Assembly (NCBI RefSeq): GCF_007197555.1
Contig: NZ_CP041614.1
Span: 3,464,001 to 3,528,000, forward strand
Reading direction: 5' to 3'
Source of the DNA: Shewanella psychropiezotolerans
GTDB taxonomy: Bacteria > Pseudomonadota > Gammaproteobacteria > Enterobacterales > Shewanellaceae
Length of the DNA stretch: 64,000 nt
Numbering within the stretch: the first letter of the stretch is position 1; each line of letters begins with the position of its first letter. Position numbers and translations under genes: made by a program. Shown in pieces: positions 18,370 through 28,370 of the stretch. The notes below the pieces were generated by a model that was given only the letters and a program-made list of their open reading frames with translations, did no database searches and was not told the origin of the DNA.

Positions 18370-20157
18370 TTACTCAGATGTTTCTTTTTCTTCTTCGTTC
18401 TCGATGACGCTGATGCCTAACTCAAGGAGTTGTTCAGGATTAGCAAACCCAGGTGCATTGGTCAGAGGACAAGCCGCAGTAGTGGTTTTAGGGAATGCCA
18501 TCACATCACGAATAGAGGAAGCCCCCGTCATCAACATGATGATTCTATCTAAACCGAAAGCCAAACCGGCATGAGGTGGTGTACCGTAACGCAATGCTTC
18601 TAGCAGGAAGCCAAACTTCTCGTTGGCCTCTTCCTCTTCGATACCCAGAATACGGAACACAGCCGTTTGCATCTCACTGTTATGAATACGCACTGAACCA
18701 CCGCCAAGCTCACAGCCATTTAACACCATATCATAGGCATCTGAGATAGCGGAAGTCGGATCGGCTTCGAGTTGCTCCGGCGTCATACCGCTCGGCGCGG
18801 TAAATGGATGATGCATGGCATGCAAGCCCCCGTCCGAAGTAGGCTCGAACATAGGGAAATCGACCACCCATAGTGGTTTCCAATCGCCCTCTAGCAGATC
18901 GAAGTCTTCACCCGCTTTTATGCGCAATGCGCCCATAGCTTCGGCAACGATGTTCGCTTTATCTGCACCAAATAAAATCAAATCGCCAGACTTAGCCTTA
19001 GTGCGCTCAAGCAGTGACTTAACGACATCTTCACTAAGGAACTTAAGTACCGGAGATTGAATGCCCTCGAGCCCTTTATCCAGCTCGTTGACCTTCATCC
19101 ATGCTAAGCCTTTAGCGCCATAGATGGTGACATACTTAGCATATTGGTCTAATTGCTTACGAGATAACTTGGCACCGCCTGGCACACAAAGTACCGCCAC
19201 ACGACCCTCTGGATCCGTGGCTGGTCCCTGGAACACCTTAAAATCGACATCGGTAAGAAGATCGGCAACATCGATAAGTTCCAGCGGATTACGAAGATCA
19301 GGCTTATCGGAGCCGAAACGACGCATGGCTTCGGCAAAGGTCATCTTAGGAAACTCACCAAGATCAACATTGAGTAGCTCTTTGAAGAGACCACGCATCA
19401 TCTCTTCGGTTTTATCCATAACCTGCGCAGAAGACATAAACGAGGTTTCGATATCGATTTGGGTGAATTCAGGCTGACGATCGGCACGTAAGTCTTCATC
19501 ACGGAAACACTTAACGATTTGATAGTAGCGATCGAAACCCGACATCATGAGTAACTGCTTAAATAGCTGTGGAGACTGAGGCAGCGCGAAGAATTGCCCC
19601 TTATAAGTACGGCTAGGCACTAAATAATCTCGTGCACCTTCTGGCGTAGCCTTGGTCAATATCGGTGTTTCGATATCGAGGAAACCATTCCCATCGAGGA
19701 AACGACGCACGGCGCTAGTGACTTTAGCGCGAAAAACAATACGCTCGGCCATCTCTGGACGACGAAGATCAAGGTAACGATATTTAAGTCGCTGCTCTTC
19801 CGTGTTGTGTTGATTCTTATCCATGTTGATTGGCAGAGGTGCTGAGCTGTTTAGAATAGTTAGCCCTTTGCCCAAGATCTCAATCTCACCGGTACGCATC
19901 TGATCATTGATCTGACTATCGGGACGAGCACGGACTAACCCTTTTATTTGGACACAGAACTCACTGCGCAGGCTACTGGCAACGTCGAACACTTCAGGTA
20001 AATCCGGATCATAAACAACCTGTACGATCCCTTCTCTGTCTCTTAAGTCGAGAAAAACCACTCCACCAAGGTCACGGCTACGATTTACCCAACCCACTAG
20101 GGTCACTTCTTGTCCAACGTGAGACTTGTTAACGTCTCCACAATATTGACTGCGCAT
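18370..20157 (-). CDS. aspS: Aspartyl-tRNA synthetase
   Basis: 595 aa class II synthetase that charges tRNA-Asp; an array of tRNA-Asp genes lies at 55.6-56.2 kb of the same window. It has an N-terminal OB anticodon-binding domain, motif 2 in [19 protein letters not shown], the bacterial insertion domain and motif 3 in [15 protein letters not shown]. Length and order are those of the bacterial-type enzyme. A candidate sigma70 promoter lies 65-92 bp upstream. Confidence 0.98.
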   Translation of the reverse strand: MRSQYCGDVNKSHVGQEVTLVGWVNRSRDLGGVVFLDLRDREGIVQVVYDPDLPEVFDVASSLRSEFCVQIKGLVRARPDSQINDQMRTGEIEILGKGLTILNSSAPLPINMDKNQHNTEEQRLKYRYLDLRRPEMAERIVFRAKVTSAVRRFLDGNGFLDIETPILTKATPEGARDYLVPSRTYKGQFFALPQSPQLFKQLLMMSGFDRYYQIVKCFRDEDLRADRQPEFTQIDIETSFMSSAQVMDKTEEMMRGLFKELLNVDLGEFPKMTFAEAMRRFGSDKPDLRNPLELIDVADLLTDVDFKVFQGPATDPEGRVAVLCVPGGAKLSRKQLDQYAKYVTIYGAKGLAWMKVNELDKGLEGIQSPVLKFLSEDVVKSLLERTKAKSGDLILFGADKANIVAEAMGALRIKAGEDFDLLEGDWKPLWVVDFPMFEPTSDGGLHAMHHPFTAPSGMTPEQLEADPTSAISDAYDMVLNGCELGGGSVRIHNSEMQTAVFRILGIEEEEANEKFGFLLEALRYGTPPHAGLAFGLDRIIMLMTGASSIRDVMAFPKTTTAACPLTNAPGFANPEQLLELGISVIENEEEKETSE

Positions 20158-20221
20158 CTAACTCTTTCCTTTAATCCGCAAACCTAAGGCTGAGGAATAT
20201 TCTAATCAACACAAAAGCGGC

Positions 20222-20249
20222 ATTATAGTAAAATATTGCCGCTTACAAA
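20222..20249 (-). promoter_or_regulatory. Candidate sigma70 promoter of aspS
   Basis: On the minus strand the -35 box TTTGTA (20244-20249) and a perfect -10 box TATAAT (20222-20227) are 16 bp apart, 65 bp upstream of the aspS start. They sit in a hairpin-forming stretch (AAGCGGCA ... TGCCGCTT), so part of this sequence could instead be a terminator. Confidence 0.5.
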
Positions 20250-20253
20250 ACCA

Positions 20254-20274
20254 CTTAGCCTCTAGTCGGCTAAG
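20254..20274 (-). terminator. Hairpin downstream of the GGDEF-like gene
   Basis: CTTAGCC-N7-GGCTAAG is a 7-bp stem lying in the 170-nt gap between aspS and the GGDEF-like gene, upstream of aspS. In the minus-strand sense it lies before aspS and is followed by TGGTTTTG, so it may end a transcript running into aspS. It is not downstream of the GGDEF-like gene in the reading sense, since that gene runs away to the left from 23126 and ends at 20328. Confidence 0.45.
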
Positions 20275-20327
20275 GATTAATCATATTTTGCTAAAATCTG
20301 CGATTTCATCTCGAGTGAAAATCATTA

Positions 20328-23126
20328 TCATGATGATTTGTAGCAATTGCCACCACTTTGTTTCGCTCTATACATTAATTTATCGGCAGACTTGAGTAAC
20401 TCCACCACATTGTCGCCGTCTGCCGGAAACATTGCAATGCCAATACTCGCCCTAACATTCAATTTAGTGTCCTCACAATCAAAAGATTTCGATAAATTAA
20501 TGATAATCGTATCTGCGACCTGACAGACGAGATCAAGATCTTTGGTTTTATTCAATACCACGACAAATTCATTGCTGCCAAATCGCGCTAAGGTATCGGA
20601 GCGGCGTATACAAGTGCTCATCTCTTCGGCCACTAATTTGAGTAACTTATCACCGACATCATGACCCATCTCTTTATTGACGGGTTTCAGTCCTCCAATG
20701 TCGATAAAAAGCACGCCGAATGTGGCCTGCTCTCGACTGTGTAATAACACCGCCTGCTTCAATCTGTCATCTAACAGACTGCGATTAGCAAACCCTGTCA
20801 TCTGATCATAATTGGTCATCTTACTCAATTGACTCTCAAGTTGAGTTCGTTTCAGCCGCTCTTTTGCGAGTAATAATCTACACATTAAGATGATCGCAAT
20901 CAGTATCAATAAGATAAGAATAACGCTCACACACCATTTAATGGTGTCAGACTCTCGAGAGGGGACAGCCACAGGTTGAATCCAATGCTGATAGATAGCT
21001 TGCCGCTTGGCCTGATCCAGATTCTTGATGGCTAAATTCATTAGCGGAACAAATTGTGCCAATGATGGATGAACACCGAAATGACTATGTTGCTCGGAAA
21101 AATCGGCCAGCACAGACATTTTCAACTGAGCATAGTCACCATGCTTAAGTGTTGATGCCAAATTTATCGCCTTATCGACAAACGCATCGGCCTTGCCGTC
21201 CTTCACCGCAGTCAATCCACTATGGGGATCGGTGACTAACACTAACTCAATGCCATAATCGCCCCCCATCAATTGATTAACGAGTTGATAGCCCTCGACT
21301 ATCGCTAACCTTTGACCCGCAAGTTGTTGTACATTGAAGATGGCCTCTCTTTCGAGAGGTGTCGCCAGAGACCATGGAGAAGGCCAATAGGGGTCGCTAA
21401 ATAAGAGGCTCTTTCTCCTTTCGGCATTTTCTGCAACACTTCCCGCGATATCGACCTCCCCTTCAGTAAGTGCTTTGATAAGAGATTGCCACTCATCAAA
21501 GGCAACAGGTTCGACGCTGACGCCAAGCTGCTTGGTGATCACATCGATTACATCTCGGTTGATCCCGGAAAATATGTCATCTCCACCGATAAACTCCATC
21601 GGCTTCCAGTCTTTGAGATATCCCACTTTTACCGACTTTAATGCTTTTAGATACTCCTGCTCTTCACCCGATAATTGTAAGGTTTCAAGGCGAGAATCAA
21701 AGATGCGGTCCTGACTGTTCAAGATCCATTTCCGCTCAATCTCGGCCAGTTCATGCGTTTCTATTAGTTCAAAGCCCGTCTTTATTCTGTTCGATAAACC
21801 GACATTATGGGGATGAGTTAACACAAAAATGTCGGTGACAAACTCCAGCTCAGGAAAAGGATAAAACTCTGACCATGCGTCCTGTAACACTAAGTAATGA
21901 TGTGTCCAGGAGGAAGAGGCAACAAAACTACCAATATGACCCTCTCTCGCCGCTTGAATCATGGCCGTCACTGAATCATATAATTTAAGTTCGACATTGG
22001 GCAGTGCTTGCTTGAGTGCTGCAAGATATGGCGCCGTAGGCACGGCGCCGACTCGGCTTCCTTGCAGACTCTGTAGCGAGTCTATGGGCTTCCCGTAGTT
22101 ATGCAGCCTGCTTTTCACCCGATAAAGCAGCTGACTCCTCAATAGTCCAGTTTTAAATTTATCACTCTCAGGGTATCCAATATGCACATCTGCCTTACCT
22201 GATTTAACGCGATCCAGAGATTGATTAATTTCAGATGTGACAAAGGAGATAGGGATCCCGGTTTTCTCAGACCAGAGATTCCAGATATCGACATACAGTC
22301 CATGAGGCATACCATCTCCTCCAAGGGATATGAATGGCTCAAGATTTATCGTCGTCGCTATAGTTAATCCGTTCTGTTGACGTTTTATGCCAATCCAATG
22401 TTCTTCGATAGCATCGAAGCGTCCCTTATCGATAGCGGCAAACCCGGCATTAACTTGCCGCAATAACTTGGTATCTGACTTATTCAGTGCAGGCCTCATT
22501 GGAACTTGTTTAATTAATATTCGGCGAGAGAGGGGGAATAAACTGATGATCTGTTTGTTGATCTTTTTATCTCTGAGATACCCCTGCATTCCCGCGAAGA
22601 CTTTTACCTCTCCACGTAACACGCCTTCGAGCAGTTCATGCCTGTTCTTATAACGCTTAAACCTCATCTTCGAGCTCAGCTTAAGCAGTTCAGTCTCATG
22701 TGAAGACCCTGAGACTATGCCAACCTGATAAGGCCCTAACGCCTCAAACGTCAATCTCTGAGGCAAATCTTGATGCAGATAGAGATAAGTACTGACATGA
22801 GTGAGCGCTTGAGCAAAGACAAACTTGTCGCTGCGACTCTGAGTCACAGCCATACCTATATGCAGGTCAGCATCACCATCAGCTAGTTGATCTAATGCAT
22901 CGGTCCAATGACGAGAAACGAACATGACAGGCGTTGCCGTTTGTTTGGACCACTCCTTCCACATATCCACCAGAACACCACTAGGCTCGCCTTGCTCATC
23001 GACAAACTGGTATGGATAACTGTCTTCTCCCATCACTAAAATAAGCGGTTTAGCTTCATCTGCCCAAAGGGAAGCCGAAGATAAAACCAGAAAACAAACG
23101 ACAAAAACTAAGGTAAAATATTTCAA
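20328..23126 (-). CDS. Membrane sensor with three solute-binding domains and a degenerate GGDEF domain
   Basis: 932 aa. The signal peptide ends near SLWA-DE. Three periplasmic family-3 solute-binding domains follow, at about residues 28-248 (LILVMGEDSYPYQF), 252-472 (IATTINLEPFISLGG) and 490-715 (SVKVGYLKDWKPMEFI), then one membrane span (about 725-748) and a GGDEF domain from about 773. The active-site loop reads GSNEF (850-854) instead of GG(D/E)EF, so cyclase activity is doubtful. The allosteric I-site RRSD lies exactly five residues before it, so the domain may bind c-di-GMP. The ligand is likely an amino acid or similar small solute (inference). Confidence 0.9.
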   Translation of the reverse strand: MKYFTLVFVVCFLVLSSASLWADEAKPLILVMGEDSYPYQFVDEQGEPSGVLVDMWKEWSKQTATPVMFVSRHWTDALDQLADGDADLHIGMAVTQSRSDKFVFAQALTHVSTYLYLHQDLPQRLTFEALGPYQVGIVSGSSHETELLKLSSKMRFKRYKNRHELLEGVLRGEVKVFAGMQGYLRDKKINKQIISLFPLSRRILIKQVPMRPALNKSDTKLLRQVNAGFAAIDKGRFDAIEEHWIGIKRQQNGLTIATTINLEPFISLGGDGMPHGLYVDIWNLWSEKTGIPISFVTSEINQSLDRVKSGKADVHIGYPESDKFKTGLLRSQLLYRVKSRLHNYGKPIDSLQSLQGSRVGAVPTAPYLAALKQALPNVELKLYDSVTAMIQAAREGHIGSFVASSSWTHHYLVLQDAWSEFYPFPELEFVTDIFVLTHPHNVGLSNRIKTGFELIETHELAEIERKWILNSQDRIFDSRLETLQLSGEEQEYLKALKSVKVGYLKDWKPMEFIGGDDIFSGINRDVIDVITKQLGVSVEPVAFDEWQSLIKALTEGEVDIAGSVAENAERRKSLLFSDPYWPSPWSLATPLEREAIFNVQQLAGQRLAIVEGYQLVNQLMGGDYGIELVLVTDPHSGLTAVKDGKADAFVDKAINLASTLKHGDYAQLKMSVLADFSEQHSHFGVHPSLAQFVPLMNLAIKNLDQAKRQAIYQHWIQPVAVPSRESDTIKWCVSVILILLILIAIILMCRLLLAKERLKRTQLESQLSKMTNYDQMTGFANRSLLDDRLKQAVLLHSREQATFGVLFIDIGGLKPVNKEMGHDVGDKLLKLVAEEMSTCIRRSDTLARFGSNEFVVVLNKTKDLDLVCQVADTIIINLSKSFDCEDTKLNVRASIGIAMFPADGDNVVELLKSADKLMYRAKQSGGNCYKSS

Positions 23127-23275
23127 ATGTCATATCCAAAAAGCTAAGCGAGTGTAAAAATCTTGTTATACATTCGCTATTAGACAAAACTTTACGAGAA
23201 ATATCCAGTACTAGGCTTGCCGCATATGGTGTTATTTCGATAGAATGAAAGGTTGAATTTACACACTAAAATCTA

Positions 23276-24010
23276 ATGACATCATCTCAAGATAATATCT
23301 ATGCTCAAGCATGCGAAAACGTAAGCGACTTTCAGTTTGATGAAAAAGTGGCGGGCGTGTTCAACGACATGATCAAGCGTTCTGTACCAGGCTATGGCCA
23401 AATTATTAATTCCTTAGGCGCTTTCGCACAAAAATTCGCCACTCCCGATAGCAATATCTATGACCTAGGTTGCTCGCTTGGGGCCGCTACTTTAAGTATC
23501 AGACGTCAGATAGATAACCGTAATTGTCATATTATCGCCGTCGACAATAGCCAGTCTATGATTGAACGCTGTCGTGAGAACTTAACGGCTTACGTGAGTG
23601 GCACGCCTGTGGATTTAGTCTGCGGTGACATCAGAGATATCAAGATAGAAAATGCCTCCATGGTGGTTCTTAACTTCACCATGCAGTTTCTGGCCCCTTC
23701 AGACAGAGACGAGCTGTTGAGCAAGATCTATCAGGGACTCAATCCGGGTGGCATTCTGATTCTTTCAGAGAAATTAAATTTTAAAGATGATGCGATACAA
23801 ACACTCTTATATGATCTTCACTTGGACTTTAAGCGAGCCAATGGTTATAGCGAACTGGAAATAAGTCAAAAACGCAGTTCTCTGGAAAATGTGATGAAGC
23901 CAGATACCTTGTCACAACACCAACATAGACTTAGAAAACAGGGCTTCAAACATTTCAATATATGGTTTCAGTGCTTCAATTTCGCCTCTATGGTCGCCAT
24001 TAAGTCTTAG
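23276..24010 (+). CDS. cmoA: Carboxy-S-adenosyl-L-methionine synthase CmoA
   Basis: 244 aa. Makes carboxy-SAM from SAM and prephenate for the cmo5U modification of the tRNA wobble base. It has a Rossmann methyltransferase fold with motif [18 protein letters not shown] and the acidic strand [14 protein letters not shown]. The N-terminal [21 protein letters not shown] is characteristic of the family. Its partner cmoB follows after 66 nt on the same strand. Confidence 0.96.
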   Translation: MTSSQDNIYAQACENVSDFQFDEKVAGVFNDMIKRSVPGYGQIINSLGAFAQKFATPDSNIYDLGCSLGAATLSIRRQIDNRNCHIIAVDNSQSMIERCRENLTAYVSGTPVDLVCGDIRDIKIENASMVVLNFTMQFLAPSDRDELLSKIYQGLNPGGILILSEKLNFKDDAIQTLLYDLHLDFKRANGYSELEISQKRSSLENVMKPDTLSQHQHRLRKQGFKHFNIWFQCFNFASMVAIKS

Positions 24011-24076
24011 AAACCAAGAATAACGACAGATTTCGTATATAATTTCAACTCAATAGCTTCAAAAGGTGATAAGCAA

Positions 24077-25068
24077 GTGATTAGTTTCAGCTCCTTTTAC
24101 AAACAGATCGCAGATTCAAGCCTGCAGCATTGGTTAGAGACATTGCCAGCAATATTGGGTCAATGGCAGAGAGAGCATAAACACGGCACCTTACCTAAAT
24201 GGGAAAAGGTCCTCAATAAGCTCCACTATCCGGCGCCCGACAGCTTAGATCTAAAAACGAGTGTCACAATTGGATCTGGTAGCCAACTAAGCTCGGGTGA
24301 ACAAGAGAAACTCGAAAACTTATTGCGTATTTTTCAGCCTTGGCGCAAGGGCCCCTTCTCTGTCCATGGCATAGAGATAGATACTGAGTGGCGCTCTGAC
24401 TGGAAGTGGGAACGCGTGCTGCCTCACCTATCGCCTTTAAATAATCGAACCATACTCGATGTAGGCTGTGGCAGTGGTTATCATATGTGGCGCATGCTAG
24501 GTGAAGGCGCTAAACATGTCGTGGGTATCGATCCTGCCACCCTCTTCTTGTGCCAATTCGAAGCAATCAAGAGATTGGCCGGTGAACAGCATCCTATTCA
24601 CTTATTGCCCCTAGGCATAGAGGAACTCCCCCCTTAGACGCTTTCGACACTGTCTTTTCTATGGGAGTACTCTATCATCGCAGATCACCAATCGATCATT
24701 TGTTACAACTTAGAGATCAATTGCGAACAGGTGGTGAACTCGTTTTAGAGACATTAGTCATAGATGGTGATGAAAATACCGTTCTCGTGCCTGAAGATAG
24801 ATATGCCAAGATGAATAATGTATGGTTTCTGCCTTCAGCCGCCGCTTTAGAAGCTTGGCTTAAGAAAGCCGACTTTATCAATGTAAGATGTGTCGACATC
24901 GATGTGACCTCGTTAGCCGAGCAGAGAAGTACCGATTGGATGCCCAATGAATCTTTAGTAGATTATCTGGATCCGACCAATATCGATCTGACGATAGAGG
25001 GTTACCCAGCGCCTAAGCGTGCTACGTTTATCGCCACAAAAAACCAGCCTAATAAAGATTTAATTTAA
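24077..25068 (+). CDS. cmoB: tRNA U34 carboxymethyltransferase CmoB, one-base frame break
   Basis: Transfers the carboxymethyl group from carboxy-SAM to 5-hydroxyuridine 34 in tRNA. It starts at GTG 24077, with AAGGTGAT placed as ribosome site. Motif I is [15 protein letters not shown]. As given, the frame stops at 24637 after GIEELPP. Adding one base to the C run just before TTAGACGC (about 24628-24633) continues [18 protein letters not shown], the family sequence, to 25068, giving 330 aa (the E. coli protein has 323). Both halves are conserved, so this is most likely one intact gene with a sequence error. Confidence 0.93.
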
Positions 25069-25145
25069 TCTAGGCTTACATAAGCTCAAGCGGTAAAGCT
25101 TGAAAATGATCCACCGGACTAAACACAATAGTAATGGGAAGCACT

Positions 25146-25889
25146 ATGTTAAAGCAGATATTCTGTATCGCTGCAATTACAACCTTGGCAGGTTGCGCGT
25201 TGACAAATCAAACCGAAAAATTACCACAACCGATTGATGCTGCAGCATTAGAAACCAGCTTAGCGAAACAACAAGCCGATCTCGTTGCTGTTATAGATGA
25301 AAGTACTCAGGCACAAGTAGCAAGTTATACCGGGTTATCGACACAACTGACAGCCCTCGAGACTCAGATAGCTCAGCTAAAACTTGAACCAAAAGATGCC
25401 ATCACTCCAATTGCGCAGGAATGTCCTCCCTCCCCCTTAGGTGGCAAGTTCCTACTGGGCGCGACAGAAAATGTCTATATCGATGAGATTAAAGCGAGTT
25501 TTAAGACGCGTATCGACACCGGAGCCGAATCCTCCTCTCTCGATGCCCGCAATATCATCCTGTTCGAACGTGATGGCAAGCAATGGGTGCGTTTCGATGT
25601 ATTGACTCAGGGCAGCGATGCCCCAGCAGAAACGTTCGAGTCGAGAGTAGAACGTTTTGTGCGTATCAAGCAAGAAGCCGATGAAAAAAGTGACCGCCGT
25701 CCGGTGATCCATGCACATTTACAGATTGGCAAATACAAGGCTGAGACCGATCTTAACTTAGTCGATCGTAGTCATCTCGACTTCCCTCTCTTGTTAGGGC
25801 GTAAATTTATGCAAGACATTGCCATCGTCGATGTGGGGCAAACGTTTATCCATGGAAAAAAACTGGCTCACTCAGCCGAAAATAAATAG
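25146..25889 (+). CDS. Retropepsin-like aspartic protease lipoprotein ('ATP-dependent zinc protease' family)
   Basis: 247 aa from the ATG at 25146, chosen over the in-frame ATG at 25134 because GGAAG sits 4 nt upstream of it. The lipobox LAGC (after MLKQIFCIAAITT) predicts an outer-membrane lipoprotein; a coiled region of about 60 residues follows. The C-terminal domain carries DTGAESSSLDARN, the D-T-G catalytic motif of retropepsin-like proteases, and FPLLLGRKFM near the end. Despite the database family name, no zinc motif is visible. It is the first gene of a cassette with the 7TM inactive transglutaminase and the ATP-grasp ligase, and probably cuts what the ligase makes (inference). Confidence 0.88.
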   Translation: MLKQIFCIAAITTLAGCALTNQTEKLPQPIDAAALETSLAKQQADLVAVIDESTQAQVASYTGLSTQLTALETQIAQLKLEPKDAITPIAQECPPSPLGGKFLLGATENVYIDEIKASFKTRIDTGAESSSLDARNIILFERDGKQWVRFDVLTQGSDAPAETFESRVERFVRIKQEADEKSDRRPVIHAHLQIGKYKAETDLNLVDRSHLDFPLLLGRKFMQDIAIVDVGQTFIHGKKLAHSAENK

Positions 25890-25900
25890 GAATAGAGTTA

Positions 25901-27405
25901 ATGCATTCTAAGAAACCCTTTTACATACTGGTTGCACTGTTGTTTATCGCAGGCATAGCGAGCAGTGTTTTTCGTGGGATAGAACACAATGTGCCTTTCT
26001 TACCTGGTAAGCAAGTTCAAAGCTGGGCCGTCGAGGCAAAAGTCAGCTTCCAAGGCACTGGAGAACCCGCAGAAGTCTCATTTTCACTACCAAACGATCC
26101 GGCATTTGAAATCTTAGTTGAGAATGCCAGCTCACCCGGCTTTGGATTAACGATCACAGATGACCCGCAAAACAAACGGGCAATCTGGTCGATTCGTTCG
26201 GCTAATGGCCGGCAAGATCTTTATTATAAAGTCACCCTTATCCCCACAGGGATCACCACGATTAAAGCGCTGGGTACCCTGATGTTGCCAATACATTTAT
26301 CTGGCCAGCGACAGAGAAAGTCGCAGCAGAGCAAGCCATCGAAGAAGTCTGGGCCAAGAGTGCAACCAACCTCTCATTCGCTCAGCAGCTCAATAAAGCC
26401 TTCAACGCCGAAGAACGCAGTCAAAATATCGAATTACTCTTGAGTAGCAACTCCCCTAGCAAGCTTTTTGTAAACATGCTCAATAGCAAAGGGATCCCGG
26501 CTCAAATAGTCAGCGGCTTGAATCTTGAAGATCAACGACGCAGACAACAGCTAGCCAACTTTGTAGAAGTCTATGATGATGGCGAGTGGCACCTTTTCAA
26601 TCCTAAAGATGGCACTCAAGGGCGCCCTGATAACCTACTTCTATGGGATAGATCGGGTAAATCGACCTTAGATGTGACCGGTGGCATCAATTCCCAAGTG
26701 AATTTTTCAATGCTTCAGGATACCCGTTCGGCACTGGCCACCTCTCTGGATGTGATGAACAATAAAGGCGCACTCGATTTTTCCTTATATCAACTGCCTC
26801 TGGAAGAACAAAGCCTGTTTAAAGGCATCTTATTAATCCCCATAGGCGTGTTAATGGTGGTGTTTCTTCGTGTCCTTGTAGGCCTTAAGACTTCTGGCAC
26901 TTTTATGCCAGTCTTGATTGCATTGGCATTCATTCAAACGACATTGTTAACAGGTCTGGTTGGTTTCATACTGATCGTCGCTTGTGGCCTGATGATCCGC
27001 TCCTATCTGTCACAACTGAACCTTCTGCTTATCTCCCGAATATCGGCGGTGATCATAGTGGTTATCGGTATCATAGGCGTGTTTACCTTATTGTCATATA
27101 AGTTTGGCCTCAGTGAAGGATTGACCATCACCTTTTTCCCTATGATCATTCTTGCCTGGACCATAGAAAGAATGTCTATTCTATGGGAAGAGGAAGGCCC
27201 TAAGGAAGTGGTTTTACAAGGTGGTGGTAGCCTGTTTGTCGCCACTCTGGCTTACTTGGCTATGAGCGCGCCTTGGATACAGCACTGGGTATTTAATTTC
27301 TTGGGGATCCATTTAGTTATCTTAGCTGTCGTGCTACTTATGGGGCAATATACCGGTTACCGTTTGCTCGAACTTAGACGCTTTAAGCCCTTGACTGGAG
27401 AATAA
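25901..27405 (+). CDS. Inactive transglutaminase fused to seven membrane helices (UUP1 type), one-base frame break
   Basis: Restored length is 501 aa. An N-terminal membrane segment (FYILVALLFIAGIASSV) leads to a periplasmic domain and a transglutaminase-like domain without an obvious Cys-His-Asp triad. After about residue 305 come seven hydrophobic helices (LFKGILLIPIGVLMVVFLRVLV and onward). As given, the first frame ends at 26443 and the second opens from 26440. Reading one added base near 26272-26275 joins ...TTIKALG to PDVANTFIWPATEKVAAEQ without other change. This is the membrane component of the retropepsin/ATP-grasp cassette. The gene sits 11 nt after the protease and 2 nt before the ligase. 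Confidence 0.85.
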
Positions 27406-27407
27406 CC

Positions 27408-28370
27408 ATGAAGTTCTCATTAGCTTGGCCATCAGCTCTGAGCAGCAAGGGTGTGCTTGGCATGAATAAGCGTAACATCGACTATATTGGTCGCTGTAAT
27501 CCACGTAAATTCTACAAGCGAGTCGATGATAAACTCACGACCAAACAACTGGCATTAGCCAATAACATCGCCGTCCCTTCCCTTATCGGCGTGGTGAGGG
27601 AGCAACATGAGATTGAAGATATCCCGGCCATGGTTGCCTCTGAAGATGGCTTTGTTATCAAGCCGTCAAAAGGCTCGGGTGGTAAAGGGATCTTAGTGAT
27701 CACTAAGGTCGAAGCGGGTCGTTACTATAAACCTAACGGTCAAGAGGTCACGCCTTCTGAAGTATACCGCCATGTATCGAATGTACTCAGTGGCCTGTTT
27801 TCTCTTGGCGGAAATCCCGACGTGGCCATCGTTGAGGGACTTATCCAATTCGATCCGGTTTTCGATGGCTACTCCTATGAAGGCGTGCCGGACATTCGCC
27901 TCATCGTTTACAAAGGCTTCCCCGTCATGGGCATGTTACGTCTGTCGACAGCAGCCTCCGATGGTAAGGCTAACTTGCATCAGGGAGCGGTAGGAGTTGG
28001 TGTCGATATCGGCACGGGTAAGGGACTGCATGCAGTACAGTTTGATGAGCCCATCGATTTTCATCCGGATACCAATAAGAAGCTCACGGATATTGAAGTT
28101 CCTCACTGGGACTTCTTGCTCCACACGGCTTCTAAAGCTTATGAGATGAGTGAGATGGGCTATTTAGGCACAGATATGGTACTCGATAGAGACAAGGGAC
28201 CCTTGCTGCTTGAGCTCAATGCCCGTCCCGGTCTCGCCATACAAATAGCCAATAACCGAGGGATCTTGCCCTATCTGGATAATGTGGACAAACTCGGTAA
28301 TCATAATATGACAGTGGATGAACGAGTTGAATATGCTAAGAAGCATTTTTGTCATAGCGCTCAGCTCTAG
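27408..28370 (+). CDS. RimK-like ATP-grasp ligase (alpha-L-glutamate ligase-like)
   Basis: 320 aa. ATP-grasp features in order: KPSKGSGGKGI (phosphate-binding loop), the central VPDIRLIVYKGFPVMGMLRL strand region and the metal-binding ELNARPGLAIQIANN near the end. The family joins an amino acid, commonly glutamate, to an acceptor using ATP; the acceptor in this cassette is unknown. The ribosome site GGAG lies 7 nt before the ATG. The ligase is cytoplasmic while its neighbours are membrane or periplasmic proteins, which suggests an envelope modification made inside and trimmed outside (inference). Confidence 0.88.
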   Translation: MKFSLAWPSALSSKGVLGMNKRNIDYIGRCNPRKFYKRVDDKLTTKQLALANNIAVPSLIGVVREQHEIEDIPAMVASEDGFVIKPSKGSGGKGILVITKVEAGRYYKPNGQEVTPSEVYRHVSNVLSGLFSLGGNPDVAIVEGLIQFDPVFDGYSYEGVPDIRLIVYKGFPVMGMLRLSTAASDGKANLHQGAVGVGVDIGTGKGLHAVQFDEPIDFHPDTNKKLTDIEVPHWDFLLHTASKAYEMSEMGYLGTDMVLDRDKGPLLLELNARPGLAIQIANNRGILPYLDNVDKLGNHNMTVDERVEYAKKHFCHSAQL

